In this document: positions 6,795 to 13,761 of the stretch, one piece after another
Position numbering within the stretch: the first letter of the stretch is position 1
Layout of the letters: the number at the start of each line of letters is the position of its first letter
Assembly: GCA_009929975.1 (NCBI GenBank)
Contig: RZZF01000011.1
Span: 1 to 15,640 of the forward strand
Source of the DNA: Clostridia bacterium
GTDB taxonomy: Bacteria > Bacillota > Clostridia > Saccharofermentanales > UBA5734
Reading direction: 5' to 3'
DNA length: 15,640 bases
The notes under the pieces: generated by a model
Databases searched by the model: none
Told to the model about the DNA's origin: nothing
What the model saw: the letters and a program-made list of their open reading frames with translations, nothing else
Program-made: the position numbers and the translations under genes

Positions 6795-7427
6795 CTTCAC
6801 ATCAGGAATAATTTTTGTCTCTTCACCGTGCAGCAGGCGCCTGATATTGCCGCGGTGCGACCAGATCACAAGCGCAGCGTAAACACAGGTGATCATGACG
6901 GAGTACAATGGCTTCTGACTGCGCCAGTACGCGAGCAGCCAGGTCACAGCCGGCAGCAGCGCGGTACAGAGCAAAGAAACGACCGACATCGTCCGCGAAA
7001 GCAGAAAAACGGGAATCGCCAGCAGCAGCAGGATCAGAAAAGCCAGTGGATTCACCCACAAAATGATCCCGAGGGCCGGCATGACGCCTTTGCCTCCCCT
7101 GAACGCGAAAAAAACCGGGAAAATATGTCCGATCAGGATAAACAACCCGGCGAGGTATCCCGGATCCAGTGCCAGCGGGATCTGCGCCAGGCGGAAGATC
7201 AGCTGTGCCAGTCCAACCGCTACGATCGCTTTGATCAGATCGCCGCAGGCGGTCAGCAGGGCCGCCTTTCTCCCATGGACCCTCAACATATTGGTCATTC
7301 CGGCATTACCGCTTCCCTGTTGCCGGATATCGGGCAGGTGAAGCAGATGTGATACAATGATGGCGCTGTTCAGGCTGCCCAGGCCATAGCCCATCAGGCA
7401 GACCAGCAATCCGATCAGAAAAGGCAT
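6786..7427 (-). CDS. plsY: Acyl-phosphate:glycerol-3-phosphate acyltransferase PlsY
   Basis: A 213-residue membrane enzyme that acylates position 1 of glycerol-3-phosphate with acyl-phosphate, the first committed step of phospholipid synthesis in most Gram-positive bacteria. All three PlsY signature blocks are present: GLGSLNSAIIV (15-25), GSGNAGMTNMLR (38-49, Met in place of the common Ala) and GHIFPVFFAFRGGKG (100-114). The end SHRGNIRRLLHGEETK is also typical. Several hydrophobic helices fill the length. I place the start at ATG 7427, where GAGGAG lies seven bases upstream, rather than at the in-frame GTG at 7445 lacking such a site. It is convergent with the operon encoding the FakA-FakB fusion, whose product is its substrate. 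Confidence 0.96.
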   Translation of the reverse strand: MPFLIGLLVCLMGYGLGSLNSAIIVSHLLHLPDIRQQGSGNAGMTNMLRVHGRKAALLTACGDLIKAIVAVGLAQLIFRLAQIPLALDPGYLAGLFILIGHIFPVFFAFRGGKGVMPALGIILWVNPLAFLILLLLAIPVFLLSRTMSVVSLLCTALLPAVTWLLAYWRSQKPLYSVMITCVYAALVIWSHRGNIRRLLHGEETKIIPDVKKN

Positions 7428-7445
7428 CCACATTCTCCTCGACAC

Positions 7446-7475
7446 TTGCTGCTAAACCGATGATTTACTTATAGT
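7446..7475 (+). promoter_or_regulatory. Possible promoter of the diguanylate cyclase gene
   Basis: TTGCTG (7446-7451), 18 bases, then TATAGT (7470-7475), with a leader of about 83 bases. The -35 box is poor. Confidence 0.25.
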
Positions 7476-7484
7476 GATACCATA

Positions 7485-7511
7485 ATTATACCCTGAACAG
7501 TATCCAGTCAA
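7485..7511 (-). promoter_or_regulatory. Possible plsY promoter
   Basis: On the minus strand, TTGACT (7511-7506) is followed after 15 bases by a perfect TATAAT (7490-7485). The spacer is short. The leader would be about 50 bases. It faces and interlocks with the candidate promoter at 7446-7475. Confidence 0.4.
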
Positions 7512-7564
7512 TAAAATTAACGATAAAATGAAATACAAAGATAATGACTTCCGGAGAAGTAATC

Positions 7565-9106
7565 ATGTTCAGAACCATATTCAAGACATTCCAGCAGATG
7601 GACCGGGTAAGAAAACGCTACCTGGGTTTTACTATCAGCATTTTCCTGATCTTTGCCTTTATTCTCGCATCCACATCCATCCGGCAATTCGATAGGATCA
7701 ACCAGATTCACGCTGTGCATACCCGCGAACAGATCATCACGATCAAAAAGCAGTTTCTGGAAGATTCGGTCAATAACACGATCAACTATGTTGATTCCAT
7801 CAAAGCAGATACGGAGTGGCTTTTTGAAAACCGGATCAGCCGCCTCGTGATCTACCTTGCCGATCACGAGGAGGATCGCGATCTGACCCATGTGATCGAT
7901 TATCTGCAAAATGAAAATATTCATGAGAATCTGGCCATCCAGATCGAGAATCCGGACGGAACCACGATCTATGAAAGTCCGGCTGCAGCCGCACCTGTAG
8001 CAAAACAACCGCGCAATTTTCATCATCTTGAAACCATTGATTTTGACGGCCACCGCATCCGGGTCGGTGTGTTGGATCAAACGGTGAAATCCCAGGTCGA
8101 AGACGCGCTGCGCAACCGGCTGTATACTGATCTCTATTTTGACGATGCCTATATCTGGATCAACGAGGTGATCGATTATGCCGGCGGCGATGATTATGCC
8201 AGACGGTTGATTCATCCCAATCTCAAGGATACCGAAGGACTGCTGCTGTCCACTGATATGGAAGATATCAACGGCGGCAAACCCTATCTGGAAGAGCTTG
8301 AAGGGGTCAAAGCCGATGGCGAACTCTTTTTCACCTATTATTTTAAAAAGCTGACCACCGACAAAATCGAGAAAAAAATAACCTTTGCCAAGTTGTATGA
8401 ACCCTACGATTGGATCGTCGCGATGGGCATCTACTATGACAATCTCGAGGCCTATATCGAGCAAGCCTCCGAGGCTTCACAAAAGGACCGGCAGGCTGCG
8501 CTTCTCCTCATCTGGGCGGTCTCTCTGGCGTTGATCCTCAGCGGTATCGTGATCTTTCTGTGGGCTGAACGCTTGTACTATCAGCGCTCGGCCGGGGCGC
8601 TGAAAATTGAGGTCGATACGGATCTTCTGACGGGTGCCGGCAGCCGGCGGGCCGCGCTCAAAGCACTGTCCTACGCGTTCAAAGCCTTTAAAACCAGCGG
8701 TGGCCTGTACAGTCTGATGCTCATCGATCTGGATGATTTCAAATTGATCAACGACACCTATGGCCACGAAACCGGTGATCAGGTTCTCATCCGGGTTGTG
8801 GACAGCATCAACCGGGTGATTCGCGAAGAAGACCGAATCTATCGATGGGGCGGTGAGGAGTTCATTGTTTTTTCACGCGGTGTCAGCCAAAGTCATCTTG
8901 ACCCCATGATGGACAAGATTCTACAGGCTGTTGAGCAGTCAGAATACGACAAAGACGGACAAACCATCCGGATCACGATCTCAATCGGCGCGTCCTGCTT
9001 CGAATTGTCAGACAAGAGTTATGATGAAGCCTTGAAACGAGCCGATGACGCCCTGTATCAATCGAAGCGAAGCGGCAAGAACCGGGGGACCACAAATTTC
9101 AAATGA
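7565..9106 (+). CDS. Membrane diguanylate cyclase with extracytoplasmic Cache-like sensor (GGDEF)
   Basis: A 513-residue protein that would make the second messenger c-di-GMP from two GTP. A membrane helix (about 19-38) and a second (about 311-334) flank an outer domain of about 270 residues. The latter part of that domain, from AYIWINEV (195-202) through LFFTYYFKK (254-262) to YDWIVAMGIYYDNLE (281-295), looks like a small-molecule-binding Cache domain. The GGDEF domain (about 345-510) has DTDLLTGAGSRR (351-362), the metal-binding LIDLDDF (386-392), an intact active site GGEEF (429-433) and the product-inhibition site R420-E-E-D423 exactly five residues before it. So it should be active and feedback-inhibited. 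Start ATG 7565 follows GGAGAAG; an in-frame ATG at 7544 has no good site. It ends two bases from the convergent transporter ATPase gene. Confidence 0.93.
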   Translation: MFRTIFKTFQQMDRVRKRYLGFTISIFLIFAFILASTSIRQFDRINQIHAVHTREQIITIKKQFLEDSVNNTINYVDSIKADTEWLFENRISRLVIYLADHEEDRDLTHVIDYLQNENIHENLAIQIENPDGTTIYESPAAAAPVAKQPRNFHHLETIDFDGHRIRVGVLDQTVKSQVEDALRNRLYTDLYFDDAYIWINEVIDYAGGDDYARRLIHPNLKDTEGLLLSTDMEDINGGKPYLEELEGVKADGELFFTYYFKKLTTDKIEKKITFAKLYEPYDWIVAMGIYYDNLEAYIEQASEASQKDRQAALLLIWAVSLALILSGIVIFLWAERLYYQRSAGALKIEVDTDLLTGAGSRRAALKALSYAFKAFKTSGGLYSLMLIDLDDFKLINDTYGHETGDQVLIRVVDSINRVIREEDRIYRWGGEEFIVFSRGVSQSHLDPMMDKILQAVEQSEYDKDGQTIRITISIGASCFELSDKSYDEALKRADDALYQSKRSGKNRGTTNFK

Positions 9107-9108
9107 GC

Positions 9109-9903
9109 TCAGGAGAGCAGCATCCGGTCATTATCCAGAGCCGTTCCGCTGGCTTTTTCAAACTGATGCAGCAGATCTTCCACCGTCAATTTCTGTTTTT
9201 CAGTTCCGCGGATGTCCAGAATAATCCGGCCTTCATGCATCATGATCAGACGGTTGCCGTAGCGGATCGCGTCACGCATGTTGTGGGTGATCATCAGCGT
9301 GGTCAGATGATGTTCCTCGATCAGGGACTGGGTCAGTTCGAGTACCCGGGCACCGGTTTTCGGATCCAGCGCGGCGGTGTGCTCGTCCAGCAGAAGAATT
9401 TTCGGCTGCTTCAGTGTGGCCATCAGAAGTGTTAAAGCCTGACGCTGTCCGCCGGACAGCAGCTTGACCTTGATGCTGAGGCGGCCTTCAAGCCCGAGAT
9501 TCAAGTCCTGCAGCACCTGCTTATACTGTTCACGCTCCGGCCGCATGATGCCCCAGGCCAGACCGCGCCGCTGGCCGCGCCGGGCCGCCAGGGCTAAATT
9601 TTCGTCAATTCCCATGTCGCCAGCCGTTCCCTGCATCGGATCCTGAAAGACCCGCCCGAGGTAGCGTGCCCGACGATATTCCGGCAGCCAGGTCACATCA
9701 TCGGTATCGATCAGAACCTGACCGTTGTCCGGGAGCACGGCGCCAGAAATAACATTCAGCAACGTCGACTTGCCCGCGCCATTGCCGCCGATGACGGTGA
9801 CGAAATCACCATTATCCAGATGCAGATCGACTGAATGAAGGACCGTGTTCTGATTCGGAGTTCCCGGATTGAAGGTCTTGCTGACGCTTTTGATATCAAG
9901 CAT
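9109..9903 (-). CDS. ABC importer ATP-binding protein (COG1101 type)
   Basis: Cytoplasmic ATPase of 264 aa, and the last gene of a binding protein-permease-ATPase operon. Walker A GGNGAGKST (39-47), Q-loop FQDPMQGT (86-93), signature LSGGQR (149-154), Walker B ILLLDE (169-174) and switch His207 in MITHNM are all present. Walker B is followed by His instead of the usual Pro (DEHTAALDP), which I recall as typical of COG1101 proteins. Start ATG 9903 has GGAGGAGG seven bases upstream and overlaps the permease gene by eight bases; the longer in-frame ATG at 9939 lies deeper in the permease and lacks this spacing. Members are often named TrpZ or labelled as unknown-substrate importers; amino acid specificity is not shown here. 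Confidence 0.9.
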   Translation of the reverse strand: MLDIKSVSKTFNPGTPNQNTVLHSVDLHLDNGDFVTVIGGNGAGKSTLLNVISGAVLPDNGQVLIDTDDVTWLPEYRRARYLGRVFQDPMQGTAGDMGIDENLALAARRGQRRGLAWGIMRPEREQYKQVLQDLNLGLEGRLSIKVKLLSGGQRQALTLLMATLKQPKILLLDEHTAALDPKTGARVLELTQSLIEEHHLTTLMITHNMRDAIRYGNRLIMMHEGRIILDIRGTEKQKLTVEDLLHQFEKASGTALDNDRMLLS

Positions 9904-10792
9904 GGCCGTTCCTCCTCCGCAGCTGGAACTGTCGGGCATGGCCGCGCAGCGTCGGCAGATACAGCGCGAGAGCGACGAGAATCGCCGTAAACAGCTTCAT
10001 GTCTGTTGAGCGCAGGCCCATTTTCAGAACCAGCGCGATCACAATCCGGTAGACGACCGCGCCGACGATGACACCCGTCAGCCGCAGCATGAAATTGGTC
10101 TGCGGGAACAGCACTTCGCCGATGATGATCGCGGCCAGACCGATGACAATCGCACCGGTTCCCATACCGATGTCACCATAACCCTGCTGCTGGGCGATCA
10201 GCCCGCCGGACAAGGCGACCAGACCATTGCCGAAGACCAAACCGAGAATCGTTGTGGTATCCGTGTGAACCCCAAGGGCACGGATCATTTTCGGGTTGTT
10301 GCCGGTCGCGCGGATCGCGCTGCCGATTTCTGTACCGAACAGCCAGTACATCAGCAAAATGACAATCAGTGAACAGACAATCGCCAGCGCCATGGTGACC
10401 CAGCGGTCCGGAAAGCCGGCAGCGGCCAGCTTTGTGAACAGCGTATCGATCCGCAGCAGTGACAGGTTTGGCGACCCCATGATCCGCAGGTTGATCGAAT
10501 ACAACGCGATCTGTGTCAGGATACTGGCCAGCAGTCCCGGAATCCGCAGTTTGGTATTGAGAAATCCGGTGCAGAACCCGGCGGCCAGACCGCCGATCGT
10601 CGCGGCCAGAACAGCCAGCAGCGGCGGTACCCCGTGATAGACCAGAACCGCGGACAGCGCGCCGCCCAGAGCGAAGCTGCCGTCAACGGTCAGATCGGCA
10701 AAATTGAGCACCCGGAACGTGATATAGACTCCCAGTGCCATGATGCCCCACAGGATTCCCTGTGATATCGCGCTTTGAATAATCCAGAACAT
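9896..10792 (-). CDS. ABC importer permease (COG4120 type, BPD_transp_2 fold)
   Basis: A 298-residue membrane permease of the branched-chain amino acid/sugar importer superfamily (PF02653), the COG4120 subgroup. The N-terminal block GVYITFRVLNFADLTVDGSFALGG (about residues 22-45) is diagnostic; further signs are AIRATGNNPKMIRALGV (155-171) and a run of about eight to ten hydrophobic segments. It ends in a basic tail, RGHARQFQLRRRNGHA. Start ATG 10792 has AAGGAG eleven bases upstream, slightly far, which together with the preceding hairpin may lower its translation relative to the binding protein. It is second in the operon and overlaps the ATPase gene. Confidence 0.9.
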   Translation of the reverse strand: MFWIIQSAISQGILWGIMALGVYITFRVLNFADLTVDGSFALGGALSAVLVYHGVPPLLAVLAATIGGLAAGFCTGFLNTKLRIPGLLASILTQIALYSINLRIMGSPNLSLLRIDTLFTKLAAAGFPDRWVTMALAIVCSLIVILLMYWLFGTEIGSAIRATGNNPKMIRALGVHTDTTTILGLVFGNGLVALSGGLIAQQQGYGDIGMGTGAIVIGLAAIIIGEVLFPQTNFMLRLTGVIVGAVVYRIVIALVLKMGLRSTDMKLFTAILVALALYLPTLRGHARQFQLRRRNGHA

Positions 10793-10813
10793 GCCTGCTG
10801 TATCTCCTTGGCC

Positions 10814-10862
10814 GGATCAGACAGCGGGACAGAAATCATACGATTCCTGTCCCGGCTGATCC
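10814..10862 (-). other. Large intercistronic hairpin between binding-protein and permease genes
   Basis: GGATCAG (10814-10820) pairs with CTGATCC (10856-10862), CGGGACAG (10825-10832) with CTGTCCCG (10847-10854), and AATC (10834-10837) with GATT (10842-10845) around an ATAC loop: 19 base pairs with small internal loops. In the sense (minus) direction no T-run follows, so it is more likely an mRNA-stabilising or processing element than a terminator. In the antisense (plus) direction it is followed by CTTTTTC and could end antisense transcripts. Confidence 0.6.
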
Positions 10863-10878
10863 TTTTTCAGATTCGTGT

Positions 10879-11865
10879 TTACGGTGCTTCAAACGTATTG
10901 GCCGCGGCCAGATCCTCCGGAATCGCAATGCCGAGCTGGTCAGCGACGGCTGTGTTGATGCTGACTGATGTGTCCTTGAGATATTCAATCGGCATCGTTG
11001 CGATATCGGCGTCATCTTTCAAAATACGCACGGCCATTTCACCGGTCTGGTAGCCCAGTTTGTAGTAGCTCAGGCCAATCGTCGCCAGACCGCCGTTATT
11101 GACCATCCCTTCCTCACCGACAATGACCGGAATGCCTTTCGGCTCGGTCACCAGGGTCACCGTCGACATCGCGTTGGCGAAGGTGTTGTCCGTCGGGATG
11201 TACATCGCGTCGACCGAATCCACCACGGACTCGATGACCTGCTGGATTTCATTGGATGAGGAAACGGTGCCTTCCACAACTTCGAGCCCCAGATCCGCGG
11301 CCGCTTCCTTGGCGATATTGGCCTGGAAGACAGAGTTCGTTTCACTGGATGTGTAGAGCACCGCGACTTTCTTGACGTCCGGAATGAGCTTCATCATCAG
11401 ATCAAACTGTTCACGGACCGGTGTCAGATCACTGGTGCCCGAGACATTACCGCCGGGATTTTCATTGCTGGCCACCAGCTTGGCGTCCGCCGGATCGGTG
11501 ACAGCGGTGACGAGCAGCGGGATATCCTTGAGCACATTTGCCGCGGCCTGCGCAGCCGGAGTGGCGATAGCCAGCACCAGATCCATCCCGTCATTGAGAT
11601 ACTGTGTGGCGATGGTCTGGCAGTTGGCCTGATCATTCTGCCCGTTGCCGTGGACAATGGTGATGTTTTCTCCGTCCACATAACCGGCATCCGCCAGCGC
11701 GTCAACAAAGCCCTCATACGAGGCGTCAAGCGCAGAGTGTTCAACCAACTGGACAACACCAACTTTGAGCTGATCATCCTTCTCGTCGGAACAGGCCGCG
11801 ACAGACATCACGAGCAGACTCATGACTAACAGAAAAGAGAAAAGTGAAAAAAGGCGACGTTTCAT
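10879..11865 (-). CDS. ABC importer substrate-binding lipoprotein (COG2984, ABC_sub_bind family)
   Basis: A 328-residue membrane-anchored solute-binding protein. A basic start MKRRLF, a hydrophobic stretch and lipobox VAAC (Cys25) mark a lipoprotein signal. The mature part begins LKVGVVQLVEHSALDASYEGF (about 33-53), the hallmark of PF04392 proteins, with later blocks LLVTAVTDPADAKLV and GIPVIVGEEGMVNNGGLATIGLSYY in the usual order. Length fits the family (about 320-340). Start ATG 11865 has GGAGG six bases before it. Family members are often annotated as tryptophan or tyrosine binding (TrpX) from genome context; here no T-box or trp gene supports that. It is first in the operon and followed by a strong hairpin, consistent with higher expression than the permease. 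Confidence 0.92.
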   Translation of the reverse strand: MKRRLFSLFSFLLVMSLLVMSVAACSDEKDDQLKVGVVQLVEHSALDASYEGFVDALADAGYVDGENITIVHGNGQNDQANCQTIATQYLNDGMDLVLAIATPAAQAAANVLKDIPLLVTAVTDPADAKLVASNENPGGNVSGTSDLTPVREQFDLMMKLIPDVKKVAVLYTSSETNSVFQANIAKEAAADLGLEVVEGTVSSSNEIQQVIESVVDSVDAMYIPTDNTFANAMSTVTLVTEPKGIPVIVGEEGMVNNGGLATIGLSYYKLGYQTGEMAVRILKDDADIATMPIEYLKDTSVSINTAVADQLGIAIPEDLAAANTFEAP

Positions 11866-11926
11866 ACCATACCTCCGTACTACCCACATCATGGAACTTA
11901 TAACTTGTTACCATACTACGAGGGTC

Positions 11927-11955
11927 AGTTTATCATCCGCCCTTTCGACTGTCAA
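11927..11955 (-). promoter_or_regulatory. Strong predicted promoter of the COG2984 importer operon
   Basis: On the minus strand, a perfect TTGACA (11955-11950), 17 bases, then TAAACT (11932-11927). Transcription would start near 11920, giving a leader of about 55 bases, too short for a T-box. The -35 box is 12 bases after the stop of the upstream DUF4838 gene. The leader holds an imperfect palindrome, TAACAAGTTA. Confidence 0.65.
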
Positions 11956-11967
11956 TAAAACCCCGAT

Positions 11968-13746
11968 TCAGCGGATTTCCGGACCGTCTTCCCACCAGTT
12001 TTCCAGAAAATCAGTTCCCCGCCACACGTCGCGCATCAACGCTTTATGTGTCTTTTTCTCGCTGACCCATTCGTCAATCCGGGTCAGGCCATGGGCTTTC
12101 CAGTCCTCAAAGAAGGCATTGATCTCGGCCGGATCGCGCCGATTTTCGAGCATCGCCCGGTTCTTGATCCGCACCCAGCGGATGGACAGACGGATCTTCT
12201 CCACCCGGGTCAACCGGATCGGATCCTGCCGGACCTGGTTCGCCGCCTGGTCCAGCAGCGCATCATAGCGGTTCAGATCATCCGGTGTCAGATAGGGCTG
12301 GTCACACGGGTCATTGAAACCGACATGAATGTTACGGGACTCGACCGCGTCGGTCAGGGCCCGGATATACGCGCGCACGGCCGGACCGGCCGCACCATAA
12401 TAATAGTTGAGAAAATCAATCATATGGGCTTCATAGTCGCACTCCGCGTCCCAGAGCAGTTTGGACAGCAGATAGGCGCGCAGTTCATTCAAGTCCGTAC
12501 TGCCGCCGCCGGCACCACACGCTTGTTCAAAAACACCCTTTACATTATTTTTGACAAACGCTTGCATATTGGGCTTTAAAACATTCCAATTAGGAAAGGG
12601 CATCGGGTAGTGGGCGAAACAGGTCGTGTAATCCCAGATATACAGGCGATCCGAAATACGCGACCAGTCCTGCAGATCAGTGATGAACTTCGAGGTTGAG
12701 CCGTCCGGCCGTTTCACTTCACGGCTGGTATCATCACAGGTCTCGAATGGATGGGTGAAACAACTCTCGATGGAACACAGCCGCACACAGACATTATGGC
12801 GCGGCCGCGTGATCGTCGGAGCTGGCCGGCTGTATTGATAGGCCAGCGTATCGATGATCACATCAGGAAAATCGGGTTCAATCGCTTCCGCCACCGCGTT
12901 GACAAAGCGGATCAGGCTGCCGGCACTGCTCTTCTCCTCCGCGTCAATCCGCGCACAGTCGGGACAGGTGCAATGGTTGTCCCAGTCATTCTGAGAGACG
13001 GAAATCAGCCGGTGCTCCGGATGAGCCGTCAAGGCCTGCCCGACTTTCTCGATGGTGATCCGCAGGACATCCGGATTCGTCAGGCACAGCTGAGGCCGTT
13101 CACTCAGCCGTTTACCGTCCACCATGGAAAAATACTCCGGATGGTCGTCAAAGAAGTCCGCCGGATTGAGAATATACGGTTCAAATGTATGGACAAACCA
13201 GGCATAGGACAGATGGCCTCCCCAGTCCTCCGGAATGGGAACCGGTCCGTTGATCCGGCTTTTGACCGAAAACATCGGATAGTTGGTGAAATCTTTATAA
13301 TTGTGATAACGATACTCCAGAACCGGCACCTGCCGGATATCCAGCTGCGGCAGGGCAAGCGACAGGCAGTTCGGCACTTTTTCGCATAGCGGCGTGAAAA
13401 AGCGGCAGCCGAACTGCTCGAGCAGTTCATAGACACCGTAGAGAATCCCGCGTATTCCGCCAAAAATGACCAGATGAGGCGCCATGGTCCGGATGATGAA
13501 CCCGTCGTCCCCCAAATCGTCCGGCAACTCAAACTCCAGCGCGGCCGCCGCCTGACCCAGAGCGATCACCGGCTGTGCCGGATCGTCCGGACACGCGTGG
13601 GTTTCAATCGAAAAGCAGGCTCCGGTCATCCGCTCCAGATAATAAAGCAGTTCATCCGCCGCGTTTCGCTCCTGCGGCGTGGCCTGCGCGCTGATCAGAA
13701 TTGTCATTTCGGCCCGTTGGTTCTTCGCGATCATGGATTGTGACAT
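11968..13746 (-). CDS. DUF4838 domain protein with GH67-like N-terminus (putative cytoplasmic glycosidase)
   Basis: A 592-residue protein without signal peptide. Residues about 14-140 look like the alpha/beta domain that precedes the catalytic barrel in GH67 glucuronidases and GH20-type enzymes: an ILISAQATPQERNAADELLYY start, then FGGIRGILYGVYELLEQFG (95-113). The following region is DUF4838 (PF16126) with its hallmark SVSQNDWDNHCTCPDCARID (249-268), a Cys-x-Cys-x2-Cys group, and FVNAVAEAI (281-289). I recall that some DUF4838 proteins were shown to be endo-beta-N-acetylglucosaminidases (family GH163), but substrate transfer to this distant member is unsafe. Start ATG 13746 has GGAGGG six bases upstream. 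It is the last gene of the operon, 15 bp after the GH5 gene; no clear terminator separates it from the importer promoter. Confidence 0.85.
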   Translation of the reverse strand: MSQSMIAKNQRAEMTILISAQATPQERNAADELLYYLERMTGACFSIETHACPDDPAQPVIALGQAAAALEFELPDDLGDDGFIIRTMAPHLVIFGGIRGILYGVYELLEQFGCRFFTPLCEKVPNCLSLALPQLDIRQVPVLEYRYHNYKDFTNYPMFSVKSRINGPVPIPEDWGGHLSYAWFVHTFEPYILNPADFFDDHPEYFSMVDGKRLSERPQLCLTNPDVLRITIEKVGQALTAHPEHRLISVSQNDWDNHCTCPDCARIDAEEKSSAGSLIRFVNAVAEAIEPDFPDVIIDTLAYQYSRPAPTITRPRHNVCVRLCSIESCFTHPFETCDDTSREVKRPDGSTSKFITDLQDWSRISDRLYIWDYTTCFAHYPMPFPNWNVLKPNMQAFVKNNVKGVFEQACGAGGGSTDLNELRAYLLSKLLWDAECDYEAHMIDFLNYYYGAAGPAVRAYIRALTDAVESRNIHVGFNDPCDQPYLTPDDLNRYDALLDQAANQVRQDPIRLTRVEKIRLSIRWVRIKNRAMLENRRDPAEINAFFEDWKAHGLTRIDEWVSEKKTHKALMRDVWRGTDFLENWWEDGPEIR

Positions 13747-13761
13747 GGTATTCCCTCCTGA

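Noticed and set aside
7517..8464. 315-codon open frame on the minus strand opposite the diguanylate cyclase
   Set aside because: Shadow of the sensor domain coding region with an Ile/Asp-rich product typical of reverse reading; it would also cover the candidate promoters.
9139..9158. AGCC-GGCT hairpin followed by TTTTT as terminator for the diguanylate cyclase gene
   Set aside because: The stem has only four pairs and an eight-base loop and lies inside the convergent ATPase coding sequence; too weak to annotate.
11940..11975. Terminator after the DUF4838 gene (CGGGGTTTT stretch)
   Set aside because: Only a three-base-pair stem can be drawn before the T residues, and the next promoter begins there, so readthrough into the importer operon is as likely.
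12046..13389. Long open frames on the plus strand (177 and 212 codons) opposite the DUF4838 gene
   Set aside because: They are antisense shadows of a well-supported coding gene, have no recognisable motifs, and their composition follows the complementary codons.
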